This document shows positions 8,892 through 18,325 of a stretch of DNA of 64,000 bases, piece by piece. Both the position numbers and the translations under genes were made by a program. How positions within the stretch are numbered: the first letter of the stretch is position 1; every line of letters begins with the position of its first letter. Source of the DNA: Natronosporangium sp035305625 (lineage in GTDB: Bacteria > Actinomycetota > Actinomycetes > Mycobacteriales > Micromonosporaceae); the NCBI GenBank assembly GCA_963809545.1, contig CAWEKD010000005.1:930001-994000 (forward strand), in the 5' to 3' direction. The notes below the pieces were generated by a model. That model was not told the DNA's origin, made no database searches, and saw nothing but the letters and a program-made list of their open reading frames with translations.

Positions 8892-9797
8892 ATGAGAAGA
8901 CGCACCCTGCTCGCCGCCGCCCTCACGGTGGGCTTTCTGATCACTGGCTGCACTTCCACCACCGATGAGGCCACCAGCCCGACCCCGGGGACGCAGGAAG
9001 GCTTCCCGGTCACGGTGGGCGACCTCACGCTGGAGGCTCAACCCACCCGCATCGTGTCGCTGTCACCGACCGTCACCGAGATGCTGTTCGCGATCGGTGC
9101 GGGGGAGCAGGTGGTGGCGGTGGACGAGCAGTCCAACTATCCACCGGAAGCACCGGTCACCGACCTGTCCGGGTTCAACCTCAACGTGGACGCGTTGGTG
9201 GCGTACGACCCGGACCTGGTGGTGATCTCCTCGTTCGCCGGCGATTTGGTGCCGCAGCTGGAGACGCTGGACATCCCGGTCTACGTCGCGCCGGACAACC
9301 CGACCAGCATGGACGACGTATACGCCCAGATCACTGAGCTGGGGGCGCTCACCGGCCGGGTCGAGGAGGCCGAGGCGCTGGTCGCGCAGATGGAGTCGGA
9401 GCTCACGGCGCTGTTTGACCGCGCCCCGAAGCGCGAGGAGCCACTGACCTACTTCATCGAGATCGATGAGTCGCTCTGGACGTACACTGCGGACAGCCTG
9501 ATCAGCGTGCTGTTCGCCGAGGTCGGCCTTGAGAACATCGTGGACGAGCCCGGGTCGATCAGCGTCCAGTTGTCGGCCGAGGTGCTGTTCGAGGCCGACC
9601 CGGACATCATCTTCCTCATCGACACCCGGTACGGGGTGGATGCGGAGTCGGTCGCGGCCCGGGACGGCTGGGACGCCCTCCAGGCGGTCCGGAACGGCCA
9701 GATCATCGAGCTGGACACCGACATGGCGTCCCGGTGGGGGCCGCGGCTGGTCGATCTGATGGCAGACGTGGTCGACGTCGTCTCCCAGGTGGCCTAG
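8892..9797 (+). CDS. btuF: cobalamin-type ABC transporter substrate-binding lipoprotein
   Basis: This 301-residue lipoprotein has a lipobox LITGC with the lipidated Cys at residue 20. A TroA/BtuF fold follows (RIVSLSPTVTEMLFAIGAGE, VDALVAYDPDLVVISS). It captures corrinoid outside the membrane and hands it to the permease. Specificity for B12 rather than siderophore is inferred from the cobalamin riboswitch just upstream. A strong ribosome site AGGAGGAGAG precedes ATG 8892. It is the first gene of a three-gene operon. Confidence 0.85.
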   Translation: MRRRTLLAAALTVGFLITGCTSTTDEATSPTPGTQEGFPVTVGDLTLEAQPTRIVSLSPTVTEMLFAIGAGEQVVAVDEQSNYPPEAPVTDLSGFNLNVDALVAYDPDLVVISSFAGDLVPQLETLDIPVYVAPDNPTSMDDVYAQITELGALTGRVEEAEALVAQMESELTALFDRAPKREEPLTYFIEIDESLWTYTADSLISVLFAEVGLENIVDEPGSISVQLSAEVLFEADPDIIFLIDTRYGVDAESVAARDGWDALQAVRNGQIIELDTDMASRWGPRLVDLMADVVDVVSQVA

Positions 9798-10849
9798 TGG
9801 AGCCGGTGCCGCGGCCAACCCGGCTGCGGCCGTGGTGGCTGCTGGCCGGGGTGGTGGCCGTAGTCGGATCGGCGGCGGCGGGACTGGTCCTGGGGCCGGT
9901 CTCGCTGCCGCCGGCGGGCGTGGCCATTGAGCTGCTCAACCTGCTGCCCGGGGTGGAGCTGGAGTCCGGACTGAACCCACGGGAGAGCGCCATCGTCCTC
10001 CGGATCCGGCTGCCCCGGGTGGTGCTGGGGCTGCTGGTCGGGGCGATGCTCGCCCTCGCCGGAGGCGCCTACCAAGGAGCGTTCCGTAACCCGTTGGCGG
10101 AGCCGTACCTGCTGGGGGTGGCGGCCGGGGCCGGGTTGGGGGTGACCGCGGTGGTGGCGCTGCGCGGGGACGAACATCTCGGCAGCATGCCGGTGACGGT
10201 TCCCCTGGCCGCGTTCGCCGGGGCGCTCGGCGCGGTCGCCCTCACCTATCTGCTGGGGGTGGCCGGTGGACGGGACCGCTCCCCCGCCACCCTGATCCTG
10301 GCCGGAGTGGCGGTGTCGGCGTTCCTGGCCGCGGTGCAGACCTATCTGCTCCAGCGGCACATCGACGTGATCCAGGAGGTGTACTCCTGGCTGTTAGGGC
10401 GGCTGAGTGGCGCCACCTGGCACGACGTCCGGCTGCTCCTGCCGTACTCGGTGGTGGTGACGGTGATGGTGCTGCTGCTCCGGCGGGAACTGGATGTGTT
10501 GTCGGTGGGGGACGAGGAGGCGGCGGGGCTCGGGCTGCATCCCCAGCGGTCTCGACTGCTGCTGTTGGCGGCCGCGTCGCTGGGCACGGCCGCGGCGGTG
10601 TCGGTGTCCGGGCTGATCGGCTTCGTCGGGATCATCGTCCCGCACCTGGTGCGGATGCTGGCCGGCCCGTCGTACCGGGTGATCTTGCCGCTGTCGGTGC
10701 TGTTCGGGGCGGCGTTTCTCACCCTGGCGGACCTGGCCGCCCGGACCATGGACATCCCGCGGGAGGTGCCGATCGGAGTGGTGACGGCGTTCCTGGGGGC
10801 CCCGTTCTTCATCCTGGTGCTCCGGACCACCCGGCGGGTGGCGCTGTGA
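9797..10849 (+). CDS. btuC: BtuC/FecD-type ABC permease
   Basis: This 350-residue permease has about ten helices. FecCD-family landmarks are RIRLPRVVLGLLVGAMLALAG, FRNPLAEPYLLGVAAGAGLG and the C-terminal coupling region GFVGIIVPHLVRM. GTG 9797 overlaps the last base of the btuF stop, which marks the start and suggests translational coupling. It forms the membrane channel of the riboswitch-controlled corrinoid importer. Confidence 0.9.
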   Translation: MEPVPRPTRLRPWWLLAGVVAVVGSAAAGLVLGPVSLPPAGVAIELLNLLPGVELESGLNPRESAIVLRIRLPRVVLGLLVGAMLALAGGAYQGAFRNPLAEPYLLGVAAGAGLGVTAVVALRGDEHLGSMPVTVPLAAFAGALGAVALTYLLGVAGGRDRSPATLILAGVAVSAFLAAVQTYLLQRHIDVIQEVYSWLLGRLSGATWHDVRLLLPYSVVVTVMVLLLRRELDVLSVGDEEAAGLGLHPQRSRLLLLAAASLGTAAAVSVSGLIGFVGIIVPHLVRMLAGPSYRVILPLSVLFGAAFLTLADLAARTMDIPREVPIGVVTAFLGAPFFILVLRTTRRVAL

Positions 10850-11646
10850 CCGCCGCGGACCGGTCGGCCGCCGACCCGCCGGCGGTGGCGGTACGGGAGG
10901 TGCGGGTGGCCCTGGACCGCACCCCGATCCTGCACGGCGTCGACCTGCGGGTGCCCGCCGGTCAGTGGGTGACCGTGATCGGGCCGAACGGGGCCGGCAA
11001 GTCCACGCTGCTGCGGGCGATCGGCGGCCTGCTGCCGTTCACCGGGGAGATTTCGGTGTTCGGCACCGATCTGCGCCGGGTACGGCGGCGGCAGCGGGCC
11101 CGGTTGGTGGCGATGGTGATGCAGCAGCCGGTGGTGCCGGCCGGGATGACCGTGCTGGATTACGTGCTGCTCGGCCGCACCCCGTACATCCCCCCGTTGG
11201 GTCGGGAGTCCCAGGCCGACGTCGCGGCGGCCTGGGAGGTGTTGGAGTCGCTGGACCTGTCCCGGCTGGCCGAGCGGGTGCTGGCCACCTTGTCCGGTGG
11301 GGAGCGGCAGCGGGTGTTCCTGGCCCGGGCGCTGGCCCAGGGCGCCACCCTGCTGCTGTTGGACGAGCCGACCAGCGCGTTGGACATCGGCCACCAGCAG
11401 GAGGTGCTGGAGCTGGTGGACGGGCTGCGGCGGGAGCGGGGGTTGACGGTGGTGACCACCATGCACGACCTGTCGGTGGCGGGGGAGTACGCCGACCGGT
11501 TGGTGCTGCTGGTGGAGGGCCGCGTGGTCGCGACCGGGCCGCCGGAGCAGGTGTTGACGGAGCCGTTGCTGACCACGCACTACCGGGCCCGGGTCCGGGT
11601 GATTGCGGGTGAACACGGTCCGGTGGTGGTGCCGGTGCGGCGGTGA
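10846..11646 (+). CDS. btuD: BtuD/FecE-type ABC transporter ATPase
   Basis: This 266-residue ATPase has Walker A GPNGAGKST, signature LSGGERQR, Walker B LLLLDEPTSALD and the switch His in TTMHDLSVAG. It powers import through the preceding permease. GTG 10846 overlaps the btuC stop by 4 bp. Nothing in the ATPase itself tells cobalamin from siderophore; the riboswitch decides. Confidence 0.9.
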   Translation: MTAADRSAADPPAVAVREVRVALDRTPILHGVDLRVPAGQWVTVIGPNGAGKSTLLRAIGGLLPFTGEISVFGTDLRRVRRRQRARLVAMVMQQPVVPAGMTVLDYVLLGRTPYIPPLGRESQADVAAAWEVLESLDLSRLAERVLATLSGGERQRVFLARALAQGATLLLLDEPTSALDIGHQQEVLELVDGLRRERGLTVVTTMHDLSVAGEYADRLVLLVEGRVVATGPPEQVLTEPLLTTHYRARVRVIAGEHGPVVVPVRR

Positions 11647-11674
11647 GGACGCGGGTGGTTGGCATGATGAGCGG

Positions 11675-12460
11675 GTGGACCGGTACACCCGCTGGAACAC
11701 GCTGCTGGAACTGATCCGGCAGCGGGGGCAGCTTGGGGTGGCTGAGGCCGCCGCGCAGTTGCAGGTTTCCGAGGCCACCATCCGCCGGGATTTCGAGCAG
11801 CTCGCCGCCCAGCAGCTGATCCAGCGCACCCGGGGCGGGGCGAGCCTCGGGGACGTCTCGCCCGATCTGCCGTTGCGCTACAAGACCGCCCGCCACTCCG
11901 CGCAGAAGCGGCGGATCGGGGCGGCCGCGGCCCGGTTGGTGCACCCCGGCATGGTGGTGGCGTTGGGTGGGGGTACCACCACCACCGAGGCGGCCCTGGC
12001 GCTGGCGGCCCGCCCGGAGCTCGGTGGTGAGCCGGACAGTCCGCAGTTGACGGTGGTCACCAATGCGTTGAACATCGCCAACGAGCTGCTGCTGCGCTCT
12101 CGGATCAAGATCGTGGTGGCCGGTGGGGTGCTGCGCCCCCGGTCGTACGAGCTGGTGGGGCCGCTGGGGAGCGCACTGCTGCGGGAGATCACTCTGGACC
12201 TGGTCTTGCTCGGAGTGGACGGGATCGATCCCCGGCTAGGGGCGGCCGCCCATCACGAGGGGGAGGCCGCCATGCACCGGCTCATGGTGGAGCGCGCCCG
12301 GCGGGTGGTGATCCTGGCGGACGCCTCCAAACTGGGGGAGAGCGCGTTCGCGCAGGTCTGTCCGGCTCGCCAGGTGGACACACTGATCACCGACACCGGT
12401 GCGGATCCCGCGTTGGTGGCGGAGTTCCGCGCGGTGGGGGTCGAGGTGATCACCGCATGA
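11675..12460 (+). CDS. DeoR/GlpR-family transcriptional repressor
   Basis: This 261-residue protein has an N-terminal HTH_DeoR domain (LGVAEAAAQLQVSEATIRRD, residues about 20-40, followed by the family's RTRGGAS). A DeoRC sugar-phosphate sensor domain follows, with GGGTTTTEAALAL and LLGVDGIDPRLGAAAHHEGE. GTG 11675 is the only reasonable start because nearby ATGs are out of frame. It begins 28 bp after btuD. No sugar gene adjoins it; the ABC exporter follows after a possible terminator. The regulon cannot be told. GlpR-like control of the distant glpD at 27.5 kb is conceivable but unsupported. Confidence 0.85.
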   Translation: MDRYTRWNTLLELIRQRGQLGVAEAAAQLQVSEATIRRDFEQLAAQQLIQRTRGGASLGDVSPDLPLRYKTARHSAQKRRIGAAAARLVHPGMVVALGGGTTTTEAALALAARPELGGEPDSPQLTVVTNALNIANELLLRSRIKIVVAGGVLRPRSYELVGPLGSALLREITLDLVLLGVDGIDPRLGAAAHHEGEAAMHRLMVERARRVVILADASKLGESAFAQVCPARQVDTLITDTGADPALVAEFRAVGVEVITA

Positions 12461-12463
12461 TCA

Positions 12464-12502
12464 CCTCAGCCCGATGGGGCGGGATCGTCCGAACGGCTGA
12501 GG
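12464..12502 (+). terminator. possible hairpin terminator after the DeoR gene
   Basis: CCTCAGCC (12464-12471) pairs perfectly with GGCTGAGG (12495-12502) around a 23-nt loop. It directly follows the deoR stop. There is no T tract, so it is only a candidate. Confidence 0.35.
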
Positions 12503-12563
12503 CAGACCGCTGATGCATACCGAGTATTCTGCGTGCCACGCAATCGAACAGTAAGGGGAACTT

Positions 12564-13563
12564 ATGACGGCGGTGGTGGAAATCCGCGATCTGCGGAAAA
12601 CCTACCGGCGCTGGCGGAAGCCACCACACCAGGCGCTCGCCGGCTTCGACATGGAGGTAGCGCCTGGACAGGTGCACGGTTTCCTGGGACCGAACGGCTC
12701 CGGTAAGACCACCACGCTCCGGACGCTACTGGGGCTGATCCGGGCCAACGGCGGGAGCATGCGGATCCTCGGACAGCCGGTGCCGCAAGCGTTGCCACAG
12801 GTCATCGGCCAGGTCGGAGCGATCGTGGAGGCGCCGCAGTTCTTCGGCAACTTCTCCGCCCGGGAGACCCTGATCCTGCTGGCCACCGCCGGCGGGGTGG
12901 AGCGGCGCCGGGTGGACGAGGTGCTGGAGTTGGTGGGGCTGCGGGAGCGGGCCACCGACAAGGTCCGCACCTACTCCCTCGGTATGAAGCAGCGGCTGGC
13001 GGTGGCCTCCGCCCTGCTCAAGCAGCCGAAACTGTTGATCCTGGACGAGCCGGCCAACGGGCTGGACCCGGCCGGGATCCGGGAGATGCGGGACCTGCTG
13101 CGGAATCTGGTCGGCCGGCGGGATGACGGTGGTGCTGTCCAGCCACATCCTCGCCGAGGTACAGCAGATCTGCGACGCGGTCACCATCATCTCGCAGGGG
13201 CGGCGGGTCGCCGCCGGCGCGGTCACCGAGGTGCTGGCCGCCCACACCCGTAAGGAAGTACGGGTGCGGCTGGAGGCGGTCGAAGACCAGCCGACCGCCG
13301 CCCAGCTGCTGACCAACGCCGGTGCCACGGTCACGGTCGAAAGTGATCACATGGTGGTACACGGCATTGACCAGCCGGCCCAGATCACCCGGACGCTGGC
13401 CGCCCACGACCTGTACGTAGCGGAGCTGACCCCGGTGTCGGTGGACCTGGAGTCGGTGTTCCTGGAGCTGACCGGCACCGTCCCGGTGCCCGGGCAGCCC
13501 CTGCAGGTAGGCGTGGCGCAGCCGGTGACCGCCGGTGCGAGCGGAGAGGGGGCGGCGGCGTGA
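12564..13563 (+). CDS. ABC-2 exporter ATPase, frameshifted at a GGG run
   Basis: This is the ATPase of a drug- or bacitracin-type exporter. Walker A GPNGSGKTTTLR, signature TYSLGMKQRLAVASAL and Walker B LLILDEPANGLDPAG lie in the frame of ATG 12564 (ribosome site AGGGGAAC). At 13120-13123 (GGG then ATG) the product must move to the next frame, where MTVVLSSHILAEVQQICD restores the family sequence through TGA 13561-13563. The whole gene would encode about 332 residues. One extra or two missing G residues explain it. A programmed shift is unlikely because no slippery or stem signal is evident. The stop overlaps the permease start. Confidence 0.85.
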
Positions 13564-14591
13564 ACCTGTTCCGGGCCGAGTTCCGGCGGTTGAGCAAGCG
13601 GGCGGTGACCCGGTGGACCCTGCTGGTGGTGCTGGGGGTGCTGGCGGTGGCGGTGGCCGGCACCTGGTTCACCAACCACAAGCCCGGTCCCGATGTGCTC
13701 GCACTGGCCGAGCAGCGGGCCTACGCCGAGTACGAGGAGCAGAAGCGCTGGTGGGAGGAGAACCTCGATTACGAGATCGCCGCATGTGAGCGGTCTCAGC
13801 AGACGGGGGACGGCTTCTGGCCGGACGATTTCGACTGCGCCTCCCTCGCCGACCAGGGGCCGCGGCCGGAGGACTTCTCCGCCGAGTGGTACCTGCCTCC
13901 CACGTTCGAGTTCCGGTACGAGTTCAGCGCGATGATCACGGTGTTCGTCGCACTGCTGGCGCTGTACGCGTTCGTGGTCGGCGCCTCGTTCGTGGGGGCG
14001 GAGTGGCGGACCGGCGGGATGATGAACCTGCTGCTGTGGCAGCCCCGTCGGCTGCGAGTGCTGCTGGCCAAGCTTGTGGTCCTGCTGCTGAGCCTTCTCG
14101 GGATCGGGCTGGTGTTGGGGGCGGCCTGGACCGGGGTGATGTGGCTGGTCGCGACCTTCCGGGGAATCACCGAGACCACCACCGCCGAGGTGTGGGGGTC
14201 GTTCGGCCTGAATTGGCTGCGGGGGCTGGTCCTGGTGCTGGTGACCGGTCTGATCGGGTTCACCGCGGCCTCCATCGGCCGGCACACCGCCCTGGCGATG
14301 GGGGTGGCCACCGGCGCGGTGGTGATCGGGGTGCCGGGCGCATTGATCGGGGCGCAGATCGCCGGCGCCGACTATCCAGAGGCCTGGGTGTGGCCGACGT
14401 ACGTGATCGCGTGGATGGACAAATCGGTCACTCTCCGGAACTGGAACGCCTGTAACTACGGGGTCGGCGGGTGCGAGCCGGCCGAATGGGTGGTCACCTG
14501 GCAGACCAGCGGGATCGCGATGGGGGTGCTGGCGGTGGTGCTGGTGGCGGCCGCGATGTGGCGCATGGCACGGCGGGACATCGCCGGATGA
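13560..14591 (+). CDS. ABC-2 type permease
   Basis: This 343-residue permease has an N-terminal cytosolic helix, TM1 (LLVVLGVLAVAVAGTWF), an unusually large outside loop of about 100 residues rich in Trp and acids, then five more helices. GTG 13560 overlaps the ATPase stop by 4 bp, so the two form one exporter. The substrate is unknown. The large loop includes paired Cys residues that could form a disulphide. Confidence 0.82.
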   Translation: MNLFRAEFRRLSKRAVTRWTLLVVLGVLAVAVAGTWFTNHKPGPDVLALAEQRAYAEYEEQKRWWEENLDYEIAACERSQQTGDGFWPDDFDCASLADQGPRPEDFSAEWYLPPTFEFRYEFSAMITVFVALLALYAFVVGASFVGAEWRTGGMMNLLLWQPRRLRVLLAKLVVLLLSLLGIGLVLGAAWTGVMWLVATFRGITETTTAEVWGSFGLNWLRGLVLVLVTGLIGFTAASIGRHTALAMGVATGAVVIGVPGALIGAQIAGADYPEAWVWPTYVIAWMDKSVTLRNWNACNYGVGGCEPAEWVVTWQTSGIAMGVLAVVLVAAAMWRMARRDIAG

Positions 14592-14635
14592 CCAGCGACC
14601 AAGGCGGTGTCACCCCGAGGTCGTAACCTGAGGGC

Positions 14636-15046
14636 ATGACGTCCACTGCTGGGGAGGTAGGGGAGCCGGGCGGCTCGCCTGCTTCCCCAGCAGCGTCTCC
14701 GCCGCCGGAATCTCCGCCATCGGAGCCCTCGGCGGAGCCAACCTGGGATGAGCGCCCAGGGGAGGCGCCGGAGGAGGCCGCCTCCGCGTCGCCGAGTTTG
14801 TCCGAGCGGGAGGCGGCGATCCTGGCGTTCGAGCGGCAGTGGTGGCGCCGCCCCGGCGCGAAGGAACAGGCGATCCGGGACACGTTCGGACTCTCGCCCA
14901 TCCGTTACTACCAGCTACTCAACCGGTTGCTCGACCACCCGGCCGCGTTCGCGGCCGACCCGGTGCTGGTGGGGCGGTTACGGCGGTTACGGACCACCGG
15001 ACGGCGCCCGGTCAGCGGTGACAGCACTGACCGCGGGCTAGGTTGA
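14636..15046 (+). CDS. DUF3263 protein
   Basis: This 136-residue protein has a low-complexity Pro/Glu/Ser N-terminus of about 50 residues. It is followed by the compact DUF3263 core (LSEREAAILAFERQWWRRPG, then KEQAIRDTFGLSPIRYYQLL and NRLLDHP). The core looks like a helix-turn-helix fold and is found almost only in actinobacteria. Its function is unknown. The start is ATG 14636. Confidence 0.8.
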   Translation: MTSTAGEVGEPGGSPASPAASPPPESPPSEPSAEPTWDERPGEAPEEAASASPSLSEREAAILAFERQWWRRPGAKEQAIRDTFGLSPIRYYQLLNRLLDHPAAFAADPVLVGRLRRLRTTGRRPVSGDSTDRGLG

Positions 15047-15081
15047 GAGGCGGTAGGCGCGCGGGGAGGAAGGGAGCCGCG

Positions 15082-15996
15082 GTGCGGGTATGGGTGCCGT
15101 ATCCGGAGCTGCTGCCGCAGTTGCCGGACACGCTGACCGTGGAGGTCTACGACGGTCGGATGGAGCCACCGCCGGGGGTGGAGGAGGTCGAGTTCTACGT
15201 CACCCCGTACACCTTCGCCAAGGAGCCGCTGCGACTGATGGCCAAGATGCCCCGGCTCCAGGTGGTGCAGACCTTGACCGCCGGGTATGAGCACATCCTG
15301 CCGTACCTACCCACCGGGGTGACCCTGTGCAACGCTGGCCGGCTGCACGACACCAGCACCGCCGAACTGGCGGTCACCCTGATGTTGGCCGCGCTGCGCG
15401 GGCTGCCGGACTTCATCCGGGGCCAGGACGCCCGCGAGTGGCGGCACCGGCGGTACCGGTCGCTGGCCGACCGCACCGTCCTGATCGTCGGCTACGGAGG
15501 GATCGGCGCGGCCATCGAACGCCGACTGGCCGGGTTCGAGGTGGCGGAGGTGCTGCGGGTGGCCCGGCGTCCCCGGGAGGGGGTGGCGGGCCTGGAGGCG
15601 CTGCCGCAGCTGCTGCCCCGGGCGGACGTGGTGGTGCTCAGTGTTCCGCTGACGGACCAGACCCGGCACCTGGTGGACGCGGATTTCCTGGCCCGGATGC
15701 GGGACGGGGCGCTGCTGGTGAACGTGGCCCGAGGCGGGGTGGTGGACACCGACGCCCTGCTGGCGGAGGTGGCTAGCGGCCGGCTGACCGCGGCCTTGGA
15801 CGTCACCGATCCGGAGCCACCGCCGCCTGACCATCCGCTGTGGAGCACCCCGGGCATCCTGCTCACCCCGCACGTGGGCGGCAATTCCACCGCCTTCCTA
15901 CCGCGGGCACACCGGCTGATCATCGAGCAGTTGCACCGGTACGCCGCGGGCGAGCCGCTGTCGTACGTGGTGGTGGAGCAACCGTCGGCGGGCTGA
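15082..15996 (+). CDS. D-isomer-specific 2-hydroxyacid dehydrogenase
   Basis: This 304-residue NAD(P)-dependent dehydrogenase has the Rossmann motif VLIVGYGGIGAAIERRL, catalytic Arg in VNVARGGVVDTDAL, Glu in TDPEPPPPDHPLW and His in LLTPHVGGN. The substrate (glyoxylate, hydroxypyruvate or other) cannot be assigned. GTG 15082 is preceded by GGAGGAAGGGAG and was preferred to upstream codons that lack a ribosome site. Confidence 0.88.
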   Translation: MRVWVPYPELLPQLPDTLTVEVYDGRMEPPPGVEEVEFYVTPYTFAKEPLRLMAKMPRLQVVQTLTAGYEHILPYLPTGVTLCNAGRLHDTSTAELAVTLMLAALRGLPDFIRGQDAREWRHRRYRSLADRTVLIVGYGGIGAAIERRLAGFEVAEVLRVARRPREGVAGLEALPQLLPRADVVVLSVPLTDQTRHLVDADFLARMRDGALLVNVARGGVVDTDALLAEVASGRLTAALDVTDPEPPPPDHPLWSTPGILLTPHVGGNSTAFLPRAHRLIIEQLHRYAAGEPLSYVVVEQPSAG

Positions 15997-16054
15997 CCGA
16001 CCTTGGCCACCGACCCGACGGGCGGTACCGCCGGGCACGCCCACCCCTGATCGG

Positions 16055-18325
16055 TCAGGAGCGGCTCTCGGCGTAGGCGGCCAGGTAGGCGACCTGGGCG
16101 GGGTCGAGGGAGGGGCGGACCCGTTCCCGTGCGGCGGCCACGTGCGCGGCGGTGACCGTAGCGGCGGCCATCGACTCCCGCATCGCCGCCAGCGCCGCTT
16201 CACGGATCAGCGCCGCGCAGTCGGCGGCGGAGAAACCGTCCAGTTCGGCGGCGAGCGCGACCAGGTCCACGTCGTCGGCGAGGGGCACGTCCCGAGAAGG
16301 CGCTTGGAGGATCTCCGCTCGGGCCTCGGCGTCCGGCGGCGGCACGTACACCAGCCGCTCCAGCCGCCCCGGCCGTAGCAGCGCCGGATCCACCAGGTCG
16401 GGACGGTTGGTGGCACCGATCACTACCACGTTGTGCAGCGCCTCCACCCCGTCCAGTTCGGTCAGGAGCGCGGCCACCACCCGGTCAGTGGTGCCGCCGT
16501 CGCTCGCCTGGCCACGGACCGGGGCGAGCGCGTCGATCTCGTCCAGGAAGATCAGGCTGGGGGCGGCCTGCCGGGCCCGCCGGAACAGCTCCCGGACCGC
16601 CCGCTCACTCTCCCCCACCCACTTGCTGAGCAGCTCCGCGCCCTTGACCGACAGCACGTTGGCGTTGCCGGTGCTGGCGATCGCCTTGACCAGGAAGGTC
16701 TTGCCACAGCCTGGGGGGCCGTACAGCAGCACTCCGCGCGGGGCCTGGATGCCCAGCCGTTCGAACGTGTCCGGATAGGTCAGTGGCCACAGCACCGCCT
16801 CGGTGAGCGCTTGCTTGACCTCGACCAGGTCCCCCACCTCGTCCAAGGTGACCCGGTCGACGTCGAGCATCACCTCGGCCATCGACGACGGGGTCACGGT
16901 GTCGAGGGCCGCCTCGAAGTCGGCCATGCTGACCACCGGGTGGGTCTCGTTCTTCTGGCGCTTGGCCGCCCGCAGCGCCGCCTGGTGCACCAACGCACGC
17001 AGGTCGGCGGCGACGAAGCCCGGGGTACGAGCGGCCAGTTCGGTGAGGCTGACGTCCTCGGCGAGCGGCATCGGCCGGGTCAGGACGGCCAGCTGCTCCG
17101 CCCGCAGGGCCGCGTCCGGCATGGGGATCGCGATCTGCACCGACAGCAGGTCGGGGCCGCGTAGCCCCGGATCGAGCTCCTCCGGGTGGTCGGTGGTGCA
17201 CACGACGGCGTTCCCGGCGGCCAGCAGTTCCCGAATCGTGCGGTAGAGGACAGTGGACACCGGCCGGGGGCGTTCCCGGGGCGCGAGCGTCTCCACGTCG
17301 GTGATCAGGATCAGCCGGGGCGTGGGTCCGGAGTTGGTGAGGGCCTGCAGCCGGTCCGCGGCGGCCTGATCGGTCAGCGCGGCCAGTTCCGGGCCCCACA
17401 CCGCGGTCACCGGCACGTCCTGCTCCGCCGCCACCGCCCGTACCAGCGTGGACTTCCCGGAGCCCCCCGGCCCGGCGATCAATACTCCGAGGTGGACACT
17501 GCTGCCCAGTCGACGCAGCACCTCCGCGTGCCGGAAGCCGAGATCCAGCAACTCGGTCAGCTCCTGGGCCTGGGAACGCAGCCCGGGGAGGTCCTCCACC
17601 TTCGGCACCGGTCCGGCCAGGTTCGTCGCGGACGCTGGCTCGGGGCGTGAGGCGGTTTCCGGGGCGGATCGGATCTGCCCCCGCGGCTGCTCCGGCGTCG
17701 TCACCACCGTGGTGGGGCCGTGCTCCCAGCCCACCACGGTCTGTTCGGTGACCACGACGATCCCGTCCGGGGCCGACTCCTCCACCACCAGCACGGTGGC
17801 GGTCCAGGCGTAGCCGACCAGGTTGGCCAGGCGTCGGCGGGCCTCGGTGACCGCGGCGCGCGCCCGTGGATCGGGGTGTTGCTCCAGCGGGAGCAGGGAC
17901 ACGTTGTCTCCGGCACTGACCGCCTTGCCGAGGAGGGCGAGTCGGAGCAGCTCCGGCGAGACCACCGCGACGATCTCCGGCGGGCCGGACACGGTCACCC
18001 GCTCCGCGGCGATGGTCGGTACCGGCTCCACGCTCACCGAGCCGCCGTCCCGTAGGCCGAGGTTGCCGAGCGTGAGGTCATCGGCGTAGAGCAGGTACGG
18101 GCTGGCGGACGTTTCCGTGGGGGCGACCACGGCAGCACTGCTGCGGCGGCCGGTCAGGCGCACCGGATCCCCTTCCCGTAGGCCGAGGTCCGCCAACAGT
18201 TGCGGGTGGAGGCGGACCACCCCTCGGCGCATGTCCAGTCCCGCGCTGCGCAGACTGGCGGTCAGGGTACGGGTGGTCGGTTGCCCCGTGGGGGCAGGGC
18301 CTGATGCGCTCCCAGCTCCGGTCAC
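16055..18325 (-). CDS. cpa: CDC48-like AAA+ ATPase (actinobacterial Cpa)
   Basis: This is a 756-residue double-AAA ATPase with a double-psi barrel CDC48 N-domain (residues about 20-105) and a following subdomain. D1 has Walker A GPGGSGKS at 285-292. D2 has Walker A GPPGCGKT at 536-543, Walker B LIFLDEID at 591-598, a KWVGESE pore stretch near 568 and LRPGRLERLV. The D1 Walker B reads LILITDV, so the catalytic Glu is replaced by Val and D1 may bind but not hydrolyse ATP. Actinobacterial members (Cpa) are reported to work with the Pup-dependent proteasome as an unfoldase. It stands alone and is convergent with the dehydrogenase. Confidence 0.85.
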   Translation of the reverse strand: MTGAGSASGPAPTGQPTTRTLTASLRSAGLDMRRGVVRLHPQLLADLGLREGDPVRLTGRRSSAAVVAPTETSASPYLLYADDLTLGNLGLRDGGSVSVEPVPTIAAERVTVSGPPEIVAVVSPELLRLALLGKAVSAGDNVSLLPLEQHPDPRARAAVTEARRRLANLVGYAWTATVLVVEESAPDGIVVVTEQTVVGWEHGPTTVVTTPEQPRGQIRSAPETASRPEPASATNLAGPVPKVEDLPGLRSQAQELTELLDLGFRHAEVLRRLGSSVHLGVLIAGPGGSGKSTLVRAVAAEQDVPVTAVWGPELAALTDQAAADRLQALTNSGPTPRLILITDVETLAPRERPRPVSTVLYRTIRELLAAGNAVVCTTDHPEELDPGLRGPDLLSVQIAIPMPDAALRAEQLAVLTRPMPLAEDVSLTELAARTPGFVAADLRALVHQAALRAAKRQKNETHPVVSMADFEAALDTVTPSSMAEVMLDVDRVTLDEVGDLVEVKQALTEAVLWPLTYPDTFERLGIQAPRGVLLYGPPGCGKTFLVKAIASTGNANVLSVKGAELLSKWVGESERAVRELFRRARQAAPSLIFLDEIDALAPVRGQASDGGTTDRVVAALLTELDGVEALHNVVVIGATNRPDLVDPALLRPGRLERLVYVPPPDAEARAEILQAPSRDVPLADDVDLVALAAELDGFSAADCAALIREAALAAMRESMAAATVTAAHVAAARERVRPSLDPAQVAYLAAYAESRS

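Noticed and set aside
10342..11829. Long minus-strand open frame opposite btuD
   Set aside because: It is a composition shadow of the ABC ATPase, with no motif of its own.
13118..13126. Programmed ribosomal frameshift in the ABC ATPase
   Set aside because: No slippery heptamer with a stimulatory stem is evident, and other genes in the window show similar homopolymer indels.
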